Positions 7,733 through 14,600 of a DNA stretch of 21,554 nucleotides are shown here, one piece after another. The translations under genes were made by a program, and so were the position numbers. Position 1 is the stretch's first letter. Each line of letters opens with the position of its first letter. Under the pieces are notes generated by a model. That model made no database searches and was not told the DNA's origin. It worked only from the letters and a program-made list of their open reading frames with translations. This stretch comes from JADGOV01 sp040002735 (GTDB lineage Bacteria > Actinomycetota > Actinomycetes > JADGOV01), in contig JBDUDX010000082.1 in assembly GCA_040002735.1 (NCBI GenBank), positions 1-21,554 of the forward strand, written 5' to 3'.

Positions 7733-7757
7733 CCGTCAGCGATGACGTCGCTGACGG
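7733..7757 (-). terminator. Perfect hairpin directly after antitoxin copy 1
   Basis: CCGTCAGCGA and TCGCTGACGG form a perfect 10-bp stem around a 5-base loop, touching the antitoxin stop codon. There is no T-run, as is common for actinobacterial terminators. It also marks the left edge of the island, so it could instead be part of a recombination site. Confidence 0.6.
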
Positions 7758-8087
7758 TCAGGAGGCCAGGTAGTGCGCGAGGGCCTCGCGGGCCAGCACG
7801 GACAAGCTCACGCCCTCGGCTGCGGCTTTCGCTTCGGCGGCCGCGCGTAGAGACTCCGGAACCCGGAACTGCACCCGCGGTGAGTGACTGCCGTCGCCGG
7901 CCAGGGACTTCCCGCCGGGGATGAGGTTGCGCCGGCGGGCCTCTGCCACGCCCTCTCGAGCCATCTTCTCGGCAAGCTCGTTCGTCAACCGGCGACCGTC
8001 GCGCAGCCGCACGTCTTCCTCGTCGAGGTCGACGTCGGTGATCGTGCTGTCGGGTCCGACCAGGTATCGACTCGGGTCGATGCTCAT
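7758..8087 (-). CDS. Ribbon-helix-helix antitoxin-like protein, copy 1
   Basis: The protein has 109 residues. Residues 1-50 are acidic (ITDVDLDEEDVRL), and residues 71-109 form a ribbon-helix-helix-like DNA-binding segment: strand RVQFRVP, helix ESLRAAAEAKAAAEG, then SLSVLAREALAHYLAS. The ATG at 8087 overlaps the stop of the upstream toxin-like frame (TGATG) and has GGGAGA as ribosome site. A paralogue lies at 10788-11117 in opposite orientation. From EARRRNLIPG to the end the two proteins differ at only two positions, while their DNA differs at many third codon positions, so the protein is conserved by selection. It probably represses its own promoter and neutralises the partner toxin. Confidence 0.75.
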   Translation of the reverse strand: MSIDPSRYLVGPDSTITDVDLDEEDVRLRDGRRLTNELAEKMAREGVAEARRRNLIPGGKSLAGDGSHSPRVQFRVPESLRAAAEAKAAAEGVSLSVLAREALAHYLAS

Positions 8088-8337
8088 CAGGCGTCTCCCT
8101 CTGGCTCGGTGTAGCTGGCCGGCATGGCGTGGATGACAGCAAGACCGCCGTCGCGTCGGTTGTCGGGAACCGCGATGACATGCAGTTGGACACCCCGGTC
8201 GTCGGCACCGAGGAAGTGCAGCTGCGGCCCGTCCTCGGTCTCGACCAGCGTCGGCGTCGATGCGTTCGCCATCGCGGTCAGAATGTGCGCGTTCCCGACC
8301 GGTGGCGCCGTCCTGACCGGACAACCCGCACCGGCAC
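8087..8337 (-). pseudogene. Toxin-like partner, copy 1, frameshifted near its start
   Basis: The body reads VGNAHILTAMANASTPTLVE, then HFLGADDRGVQLHVIAVPDN and LAVIHAMPASYTEPEGDA, clearly homologous to the first domain of the 10503 gene. The expected start is a GTG at 8337 (VPVRVVRSGRRHR), which aligns with MPFRVTRTARRHR of copy 2. One G is missing around 8297-8303 compared with copy 2, so translation from that GTG stops after about 19 codons. An in-frame ATG at 8362 would bypass the shift, but it lies inside the conserved promoter palindrome and probably upstream of the transcript start. The family resembles small actinobacterial proteins paired with RHH antitoxins, perhaps with a BrnT/RelE-like fold; I cannot name it. 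Confidence 0.6.
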
Positions 8338-8353
8338 GCCCTCCACCCGTCGA

Positions 8354-8364
8354 GTATGTCATAC
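8354..8364 (-). promoter_or_regulatory. Palindromic promoter/operator of toxin-antitoxin copy 1
   Basis: GTATGTCATAC is a perfect 11-bp palindrome, followed on the minus strand by ACTCGACG. Copy 2 has GTATGACACAC followed by the same ACTCGACG. TATGAC fits a -10 element placed some 10-20 bases before the start codons, so the site probably combines promoter and antitoxin operator. Confidence 0.5.
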
Positions 8365-8573
8365 ACCAGCGAGGCGGGTGCGGCCCGTTCACGGGAGAAT
8401 TGGTGACGGCCGCCGCCGGGTGCGCCGACCGGCCTACCCGTGGTGCCATGAGGCTCGCGCCCGGCGCTGTAAGTCGACGCCAGCCGGCGAAGGTCCCGAA
8501 CCCCTCAGGCACTGTCATCACCGCTGACACATAGAACATCTGTGTCTCGGACACAAGGAGCCTTGGAGTGGGA
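8365..8573. other. Intergenic region left of the putative origin
   Basis: No convincing gene lies here. The region would contain the upstream promoter sequence of toxin-antitoxin copy 1 on the minus strand. At 8541-8555 TGTGTC and GACACA face each other around TCG, a perfect small palindrome that could be an operator for the rightward small frame at 8574. Confidence 0.35.
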
Positions 8574-8720
8574 ATGGGTAACACGGCCTTGAACGTCCGG
8601 GGCGGCGGTGACCTTGCGGGGACCCGGCCTGACCTGGCCGGGCGTAGAGGGGAACAGTCAAGTCTGATTAACGATAAATCCATCAGCGAGGCCGCCGCTC
8701 GGCGGCTAACCCTCGGCTAA
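8574..8720 (+). CDS. Possible 48-residue small protein
   Basis: An ATG at 8574 preceded by GGAG within about ten bases opens a frame of 48 residues (MGNTALNVRGGGDLAG to ISEAAARRLTLG). The C-terminal SISEAAARRL resembles the beginning of a helix-turn-helix as found in excisionases, but the frame ends at once in the tandem repeat array. It has no known family, and the ribosome site is the only support. It may be a truncated DNA-binding protein or chance. Confidence 0.2.
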   Translation: MGNTALNVRGGGDLAGTRPDLAGRRGEQSSLINDKSISEAAARRLTLG

Positions 8721-8746
8721 CCCACGGCTAACCCTTCGGCTAACCC
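8691..8746 (+). repeat. Tandem 10-bp repeats CGGCTAACCC with hairpin: putative iterons
   Basis: Four copies of CGGCTAACCC start at 8703, 8714, 8725 and 8737, giving a period of 11, 11 and 12 bp, close to one helical turn. They therefore lie on one face of the DNA, as expected for a cooperatively bound protein. A perfect hairpin (GCCGCC, loop GCTC, GGCGGC) at 8691-8706 leads into the first copy, and an AT-richer stretch (GATTAACGATAAATCC) lies at about 8666-8681. Iterons beside an AT-rich segment and upstream of an initiator-like gene suggest a replication origin or autoregulatory site. The binder could be the RHH-type protein at 8935 or the winged-helix protein at 9236. Confidence 0.65.
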
Positions 8747-8934
8747 GCTCCTATCAACGGGCCAAGCCGGCACGGCTCGTCGAGCTGACAACACAGGACG
8801 GTTCGTAGCCCAGCCGCCCCTACGTGCAGGACGACACGTGCCGCAGCTCACACCCGGCTGAAACAGCCGGCCGCGACACGCCGATAACACGCACGGTGAG
8901 CGTTTTCCCCGGGCTGAACCGGGAGGCTATGACC
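8747..8934 (+). promoter_or_regulatory. Leader of the small RHH-type gene, with hairpin
   Basis: This gene-free segment contains CCGGCTG, AAA, CAGCCGG at 8854-8870, a perfect 7-bp stem with a three-base loop. It ends in GGGAGG at 8921-8926, a strong ribosome site eight bases before the ATG at 8935. The hairpin could be a terminator for upstream transcription or a replication structure. Confidence 0.4.
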
Positions 8935-9132
8935 ATGAGAGACCCGGCTACTCCAAGCAACAAGGGCGGGAGGCCTTCCAAGGGCCCCCGCAGGCGCATC
9001 GAATTCCTAGTCCCCGTCGAGCAGTTTCCGCAGGTCCGGGCTGCCGCTAGATCCGCTGGGCTACCGATGGCCGAGTTCGTCGCACGCCTGGTCACTCGCG
9101 AGCTCGAAGCCAGGACAAAGCACGCCGCCTAA
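8935..9132 (+). CDS. Small ribbon-helix-helix-like DNA-binding protein
   Basis: The protein has 65 residues. I chose the ATG at 8935 because GGGAGG lies eight bases upstream; an ATG two codons earlier is too close to it. A basic N-terminal tail (NKGGRPSKGPRRR) precedes a strand IEFLVPV and helices QFPQVRAAARSAG and PMAEFVARLVTRELEART, which fits the Arc/CopG/MobC plan. Small proteins of this type in plasmids and integrative elements act as copy-number or partition regulators, or as relaxosome accessory proteins at oriT. The gene lies between the CGGCTAACCC repeats and the initiator-like gene and is followed by a hairpin, so it is probably its own transcription unit. Confidence 0.65.
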   Translation: MRDPATPSNKGGRPSKGPRRRIEFLVPVEQFPQVRAAARSAGLPMAEFVARLVTRELEARTKHAA

Positions 9133-9139
9133 ACCCGAA

Positions 9140-9163
9140 GGCCGCCCCCTGGAAGGGACGGCC
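9140..9163 (+). terminator. Hairpin terminator after the RHH-type gene
   Basis: GGCCG-c-CCC and GGG-a-CGGCC form a 9-position stem with one mismatch around the loop CTGGAA, eight bases after the stop codon. No T-run follows. Confidence 0.55.
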
Positions 9164-9235
9164 TCGGAAGTTCCACTCGCAGCGGATGCCCGTCCGCATG
9201 TTGCGAGCGCCGATCAAGTCGTACGAGGACTCACT

Positions 9236-10159
9236 GTGAATCGTAACCCGAGGCTTGTAGAGACGCCAGTCACAAGCCCGAATGTCGCAACCGATCGCAA
9301 CTCGTGGCGCGACGCAGTTTGGGCCAGCGACCTAAAACCGCTTGAGCGCCTCACAGCACTCGCCTACGGCGATCACTGCAGGCCAGGCGAAAGCACCGCA
9401 TGGGTGTCGCTCCCACGGCTGATGGAGCGGACCGGCATGTGCCGGGCGGCGGCAAACAGAGCCGTCAAAGGACTCGCCGAGGTGGGCTGGCTGACACTTG
9501 TGCGACGTGGAAGCCAGCACCGGAGCAATGTCTACGCACTGACGGTTCCTGCCTCCCAGCAGTCTGCGCCGCAGACTGCTGGCGACGGGCGGAACACGGA
9601 ACAGCAGTTCACCTCGCAGACTGCTAACGAACCCAGCGGTCTGTTTGGAGCCCCCCAGCGGTCTGTTAGAGAGACCCCACTACCTACAAGAACCCCTTCC
9701 TCCACCACCCCAGGGTCGAGCGGCCACCAATCCCCGCTGATCTTCAGCGTCGAGGGAGGCGGCGGAGGACGAGAGGCTGACAGCAAACCCGCGGACACGG
9801 CGACTCAAGCCATCGTGGCCCACGTCGAAACTCGCGACCCAGCAGCCGCTCGAAAGCTCTGGTTTGCCCGGAACACCTGGCAACCCGCTGCGGTCGCCTG
9901 CCTGCAGCAAGGCTGGGCCCCGGACCAGCTCGCCGCCGACGTCGCCGCCGAATCATTCACCGGCTCCAACAACACCGCAGCCGTCCTCCGCGCACGCCTC
10001 CAACAACGCGCAGAGAGCCCGCCGCCAAGCCACCGAAGGCCGGCATCAAGCCAGCCTGATCGGCAGTGCGGGGAGCACCCGTTCCAAACCTCGTTCAGAC
10101 CGGACGGCCGATGCGGAGCCTGCGCGGCGGATCAGCTAGCTGTGAGCGTCACAGCATGA
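9236..10159 (+). CDS. Winged-helix replication-initiator-like protein
   Basis: The protein has 307 residues from a GTG at 9236 with GAGGA about six bases upstream. Residues about 20-105 form a winged helix-turn-helix: LKPLERLTALAYGDHC, then WVSLPRLMERTGMCRAAANR and AVKGLAEVGWLTLVRRG, then SNVYALTVP. This arrangement is seen in phage and element replication initiators and in HTH proteins of actinobacterial integrative elements. Residues 106-185 are a low-complexity Gln/Ser/Thr linker encoded by repeated DNA. A second domain follows (ETRDPAAARKLWFARNTW and GWAPDQLAADVAAESF), and a C-terminal CGEHPFQTSFRPDGRCGAC could bind zinc. The DNA is less GC-rich than the flanking chromosome. A simple transcriptional regulator is the alternative; initiator function is inferred from domain and repeats. 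Confidence 0.65.
   Translation: MNRNPRLVETPVTSPNVATDRNSWRDAVWASDLKPLERLTALAYGDHCRPGESTAWVSLPRLMERTGMCRAAANRAVKGLAEVGWLTLVRRGSQHRSNVYALTVPASQQSAPQTAGDGRNTEQQFTSQTANEPSGLFGAPQRSVRETPLPTRTPSSTTPGSSGHQSPLIFSVEGGGGGREADSKPADTATQAIVAHVETRDPAAARKLWFARNTWQPAAVACLQQGWAPDQLAADVAAESFTGSNNTAAVLRARLQQRAESPPPSHRRPASSQPDRQCGEHPFQTSFRPDGRCGACAADQLAVSVTA
9556..9667 (+). repeat. Five iteron-like repeats inside the initiator-like gene
   Basis: A 12-bp element with consensus CCAGCRGTCTGY occurs five times. Copies at 9556-9567 (CCAGCAGTCTGC) and 9571-9582 (GCAGACTGCTGG) form a perfect 12-bp inverted repeat around GCC. An inverted copy lies at 9616-9627 (GCAGACTGCTAA). Two direct copies at 9633-9645 and 9655-9667 (CCAGCGGTCTGTT) are spaced exactly 22 bp apart. 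All lie in the part of the gene that encodes the low-complexity linker, where protein sequence is free to vary. This matches the layout of lambda-type origins, where initiator-binding iterons lie within the initiator gene. Confidence 0.7.
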
Positions 10160-10364
10160 AGAACAACGCTGGAAGCGCGCTACGTGCCCGATGGGACTGG
10201 CGAAGGCTGACGGCCGCCGTGCTGCCGCACTTTGGCGCGGCAACTACAAGCGGCGAGCGTCCCGACCCTCTTGAAATCGGGAACCTGTCTTGATGTCGTG
10301 AAAGTCGTGCATATTGCGGCTGTCAAAGTGCGTCGAGCAATCCGCCGGGACGCCTCGGCCGACG
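10160..10364. other. Gene-free stretch after the initiator-like gene
   Basis: I see no gene, tRNA or clear terminator. Short open frames have no ribosome site or family features. It leads into a relaxase relic and the promoter of toxin-antitoxin copy 2. Confidence 0.4.
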
Positions 10365-10415
10365 AGGGTATCGAGGCGGTTACGGTCCGGCACTACACCA
10401 GCCGGGCCGGGTCGC
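10365..10415 (+). pseudogene. Relic of a second MobF relaxase gene
   Basis: The translated segment IEAVTVRHYTSRAG matches IEAVAVRHYTSRAG of the intact relaxase (encoded at about 12112-12153), with 13 of 14 residues identical and several synonymous DNA changes. It covers the strand before the metal-binding His cluster and stops where HRHIH would follow. Both sides are unrelated to the relaxase, so only about 50 bp survive. Confidence 0.65.
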
Positions 10416-10484
10416 CGCCGACGTTCGCGGTCCGCCTCCGCCCGGTCATCTCATCGAGGCTCGAACGGCGCGCCGGTCGGTAGC

Positions 10485-10495
10485 GTATGACACAC
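10485..10495 (+). promoter_or_regulatory. Promoter/operator of toxin-antitoxin copy 2
   Basis: GTATGACACAC, then ACTCGACG overlapping its end, is shared with copy 1, where it is a perfect palindrome. TATGAC at 10486-10491 fits a -10 element about eleven bases before the ATG at 10503, so the message is probably nearly leaderless. Confidence 0.5.
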
Positions 10496-10502
10496 TCGAC
10501 GT

Positions 10503-11117
10503 ATGCCGTTTCGGGTGACGCGGACCGCGCGGCGGCACCGGGTCGGCAACGCGCACATCCTCGCCGCGATTCAGGACGCCGGGGCGCCCACGATCGTGGA
10601 GGACGCGCGGGGGCCACAGCTGCACTACGTCGGCATCGACGACCGGGGCGTGCAGCTGCACGTCGTGGCTATCCCCGACAACCGGCGTGAGGGCTGGCTG
10701 GCCATCATCCACGCGATGCCGACCAGCTTCACCGAGACCGACTTTGAGCAGACCGATGATCCGGACACCGGCGCGGAAGGAGACATCATGAGCAGCGACC
10801 CGGCCCGCTACGTTGCAGGCCCCGACGCGACCATCGAAGACATCGACCTCGACGAGGAAGAGGTCTGGCTTGCTGACGGGACCCGGCTGACCGAGGAGGT
10901 CGCCGAGCAGATCGCCCGCGATGCCGTCGCCGAGGCGCGACGGCGCAACCTCATCCCCGGGCGCAAGTCACTTGCCGGGGACGGCAGCCATTCACCCCGG
11001 GTCCAGTTCCGGGTCCCGGAGTCGCTGCGCGCAGCCGCCGAAGCCAAGGCCGCCGCCGAGGGGGTCAGTCTGTCCGTGCTAGCCCGCGAAGCACTCGAGC
11101 ACTACCTCGCGTCCTGA
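10503..11117 (+). CDS. Toxin-like and RHH antitoxin-like proteins joined in one frame, copy 2
   Basis: The frame encodes 204 residues. Residues 1-80 are the toxin-like domain (MPFRVTRTARRHRVGNAHIL, YVGIDDRGVQLHVVAIPDN, WLAIIHAMPTSF). A short acidic linker (ETDFEQTDDPDTGAEGD) follows, and residues 96-204 equal a complete antitoxin with the C-terminal ribbon-helix-helix segment RVQFRVPESL to LSVLAREALEHYLAS. In copy 1 a TGATG overlap separates the two genes. Here two bases fewer at that point remove the stop. AAGGAG at 10777-10782, five bases before the ATG at 10788, should still produce free antitoxin (10788-11117, 109 residues). One mRNA may thus give a fusion plus separate antitoxin. The toxin family is not named; activity of the fused form is unknown. 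Confidence 0.7.
   Translation: MPFRVTRTARRHRVGNAHILAAIQDAGAPTIVEDARGPQLHYVGIDDRGVQLHVVAIPDNRREGWLAIIHAMPTSFTETDFEQTDDPDTGAEGDIMSSDPARYVAGPDATIEDIDLDEEEVWLADGTRLTEEVAEQIARDAVAEARRRNLIPGRKSLAGDGSHSPRVQFRVPESLRAAAEAKAAAEGVSLSVLAREALEHYLAS
10777..10790 (+). promoter_or_regulatory. Internal ribosome site and start for free antitoxin copy 2
   Basis: AAGGAG, five bases, then ATG. This is the best Shine-Dalgarno match in the module and lies exactly where the antitoxin of copy 1 begins. It supports separate translation of the antitoxin within the longer frame. Confidence 0.7.
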
Positions 11118-11118
11118 T

Positions 11119-11475
11119 CTACTGGCCTGGCTCGTACACCGCCGCGACCAACCAGGTGTCGCCACGGGTGAACGGCCGGGCAGCGAACCGGCCGGTAGCC
11201 TGCTCAACCAACCGCGCGGGCTTGGCCCGCTGGTAGGAGCGGGCGAGCCGCCGAGCGGCGGCCTCGCTGAGCTTCACCCGGGCGTTGAGCACCATCCACT
11301 GACCTGGCTGCGCGATCAGCGCACGCCGCGCCTTGTCGTGCAGCGATTCGTTGCCCTTTGGCGCCGCCGGCGGGGGACCGTCGAGCCTCTCCAGGATCGG
11401 ATCATCGGCCAGCGCTGGCACGGCCTCCCGTGCAGCACCGCGGCCGCTGTTCCGCACGGTCTTGTTCCCGGCCAT
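11119..11475 (-). CDS. Hypothetical basic protein next to the relaxase
   Basis: The protein has 118 residues. I chose the ATG at 11475 because a GGAGAGAGG-like purine run lies about eight to ten bases upstream; a longer frame lacks one. The N-terminus is basic and flexible (MAGNKTVRNSGRGAAREA). The rest has DKARRALIAQPGQWMVLNARV, AARRLARSYQRAKPARL, and a C-terminal ARPFTRGDTWLVAAVYEPGQ that looks like a small alpha/beta domain. No family is recognised. It converges on antitoxin copy 2 with one base between stops, and diverges from the relaxase gene. The position next to the candidate oriT would suit a relaxosome accessory or regulator, but that is inference. Confidence 0.6.
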   Translation of the reverse strand: MAGNKTVRNSGRGAAREAVPALADDPILERLDGPPPAAPKGNESLHDKARRALIAQPGQWMVLNARVKLSEAAARRLARSYQRAKPARLVEQATGRFAARPFTRGDTWLVAAVYEPGQ

Positions 11476-11612
11476 CCGCCTACGCCTCTCTCCCGCTGCG
11501 CCAGTGCCACAGCATGCCGTACTTGCCAAGCTAAACCCTGACGCAGCAACTAGTGCGCCCGTCCCTTAAAGCTCCAACCTGTATCCACGGTTGTTTTCAT
11601 GACTGCACGTAT

Positions 11613-11627
11613 GCTACCGGGGGTAGC
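11613..11627. other. Candidate oriT inverted repeat upstream of the relaxase
   Basis: GCTACC and GGTAGC face each other around GGG in the 180-bp gap between two divergent genes, about 30-50 bases before the relaxase start. MobF relaxases usually nick at an inverted repeat near their own gene. The surrounding stretch 11570-11610 is unusually AT-rich for this window (GGTTGTTTTCATGACTG). No nic motif can be assigned by eye. Confidence 0.4.
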
Positions 11628-11655
11628 TTCAACGACAGTGCCATGAGATGACGGG

Positions 11656-14600
11656 TTGGTTGTGGACGTGCGCGGTGGGGTGAAGATCTATCGCGGTTCG
11701 GCTGCTGGGGCGCGCGCCTATCTGGAGGCGGAGCGCAGCCGGGCGGACGACTACTACCTGACCGAGGGAACCGGCTACGGGCGGCGTTACCGGGCTGACG
11801 CGGAGGGCGCGGTGGTGCGGTTACCGGACGTGGCCGGGGTGGCTTACGAGGCGTGGGTGTCCGGGATAGACCCGGACACCGGTGAGCCGCGCGGACGGAT
11901 ACGTCAGGACGAGCATGCGCTGCGCTTCGCCGAGGTAGTGGTGAACGGGCCGAAGTCGTGGTCGATCGCCGCCGAGCTGCACCCGGACATCGCCGACGCG
12001 TACACCGCCGCGCAGGACCGCGCGGCGGTGGAGATCGTGCGGTGGATGGGCCAGCACGCCACCACCCGAGTCGGACCGCGCGGCGCCCAGGTGTCGACTC
12101 CGGTGGAGCGGATCGAGGCCGTCGCGGTGCGGCACTACACCAGCCGTGCCGGTGACCCGCACCGGCACATCCACCTGCAGATCAACGCCCGGGTGCAGGC
12201 CGCCGGCAAGTGGCGCGGCATCGACTCGGTCGCGGTGCGCGACTCGATCGGCGCTGTGCAGGGCATCGGGCACGCCACGGTGATGGCCGACCCGACCTTC
12301 CGCCAAGCGCTCGCCGAGCACGGCTTCACCCTGGACCCGACCACCGGTGAGGTGGTCCAGCTGGTCGGCTACGTCGAGCCGTTCAGCAAGCGCGCCGAGC
12401 AAGTCAGTCGCCAGGTCGAGCAGTACGAGGCCGAGTGGCTAGCGGCGAACCCCAACCAGCAGCCGGGGCCGGCGCTGCGCCGGTCGTGGGACGCGCGCGC
12501 CTGGGCCGAGCACCGACCGGGCAAGGCGCATGTGGAGCCGGCCCAGGTCGCGCACGACCGGTGGATCGACGAGCTGGCCGAACTCGGCTACCAGCCGCCG
12601 GAACGCGCTGCCGCGCTCGTCCGACTCGCGGTGGGGCGAATTGACCGGGACGAGGCCGCCGCCGAGGTGCTAGCCCGGCTCACGGCCACCCGCTCGGCGT
12701 GGAACCAGGCAGACATGCGCGGCGAGGCCGAGCAGCTGCTCGCCCGCCGCGGCGTGATCGCCGAGCCGGAGGTGAGGGCCGAGCTCGCCGAGGACATCAC
12801 CGCCCGGGCCGCCGCCACGGCGTTGCCCGTGCCGGGGCTCGAGCACCCAGCCGAGTCGATGCCGGATCACATCCGGGCCTGGACCTCGGCCCAGGCGATC
12901 GCCGTCGAGCAGGACCTCAACGGCCGGCTCGCCGGCCGTGGCGCGGCCGACGCCGTGTCCGGGCGTGATGCCGGCGCCGACCGGGTGGGCCGGGCGGCCG
13001 CGGCCGCCGGCGTGCGGCTGGATCCGGCCCAGGCCGAGGCTGCCGCGGCGCTGGCCGGCGGGCACGCCCTCGTGCTGGTGACAGGGGCAGCCGGCGCCGG
13101 CAAGACCACCACCCTGGCCACCACCCGCGCCGCGCTCGAACACGACGGGCACCAGGTCCTCGTCGTCACTCCCACCCTCAAGGCCGCCCGCGGCGCCCGG
13201 GCCGAGACCGGCGCTCGCACCGGCTCGGCCGCCTGGCTGGTGTACCAGCACGGCTGGCGCTGGGACGACGCCGGCCGTTGGACCCGCCTGGAACCAGGTC
13301 AGGTCGACCCGCAAACCGGCAGCGCGTACCGCGGGCCGCGGGTGGACGCCCAGCTGCGCCGCGGGGATCTACTCGTCGTCGACGAGGCCGGCATGCTCGA
13401 CCAGGACACCGCCCGCGCGCTGCTCACCGTCGTCGACGAGCAGCAGGCCCGCCTCGCGCTCGTCGGCGACCCGCACCAGCTGGCCGCGATCGGCCGCGGC
13501 GGCGTCCTTGACCTCGCCGACCGGTGGGCCGAGCGGGCCGTCACCCTGGACGTGATCCACCGCTTCACCTGCACCACCGAGATCGAGCCCGGCGTGCTCG
13601 CCGACGTCGAGGACCAGGCCTACGCAGCGCTGTCGCTGCGGATGCGCGACGGTGCCGCCGGCGACCCTGCCGCGGTGTTCGACGAGCTGACCGCCCGCGG
13701 ACAGGCCCACATCCACGCCACCGATGAGGAACTACGTACTTCAGTAGCCACGCAGGCGGCCGAGGGCCGCCGTGCCGGGCACACCACGGCGGTGTCCGTG
13801 GCCACCAACGACCAGGCCCGCACGCTCAACGCCGCGATCCGCGACCAGCTCGTCGCCAGCGGCCACGTCGACGACGACACGGTGGCCACCACCGGCACCG
13901 GGCAGCGCGTCGGCGCCGGCGACCTGATCGTCACCCGCGACAACGACGTCGACCTCGACGTCGCCAACCGCGACACCTGGACCGTGCTCGCCGTCCACCG
14001 CGACAGCTCCCTCACCGTCACCCCCACCAGCGGCAGCGGGATCGCCGGCGAGCGGACCCTGCCGGCCGGTTATGTCAGTCGGCACGTCGAACTCGGCTAC
14101 GCCGGCACCGTGCACGGCATCCAGGGCGAGACCGCCCATGCCGGCCACCTGGTCCTCGACGAACACACCAGCGCCGCGGCCGCCTACGTCGGCATGACCC
14201 GCGGCCGCACCGCCAACACCCTGCACGTGCTCGCCGAAGACCTCGCCGACGCCCGGACACAGTGGACCGACGCCGCCGGCCGCGGCCGGCCCGATCTCGG
14301 CATCGACGCTGCCCGGCAGCAGGCCGAGCGCGCCGCCAGCCAGTACGCCGCCTCGACGCCCAGGCGAGTCACCGCCGACGACGCCCGGCTCGCGCAGGTC
14401 CTGAACCAGCTACGCCGCGCCTGGACCGAGCAAGCCCGCGCGGGCGAGCAACTCGCCCGGCTCGAACCACGCCTCGCTCGCGCCCAGGACGACGCCACCC
14501 GACGCGAACAAAACGAACGCATCCTGGCTCCGCTGCGCGAGCAGGCCGCCACCACCCGCACCGCGGCCGATGCCGCCGAACAGCAGGCTGCTGTGGCGCG

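Noticed and set aside
7264..8208. A single 314-residue MBL protein
   Set aside because: Its first 150 residues are an out-of-frame reading of the antitoxin and toxin genes; only the C-terminal half shows the fold.
8087..8683. A 198-residue reading of the toxin copy 1 frame
   Set aside because: The N-terminal 110 residues have no family features and cross the shared promoter palindrome.
8703..8746. CRISPR-like array
   Set aside because: Repeats are 10 bp with 1-2 bp between them, far too short for repeats and spacers; no cas gene is present.
11643..11680. ATG codons at 11643 and 11648 as relaxase starts
   Set aside because: Both are out of frame with the relaxase and reach stops within a few codons.
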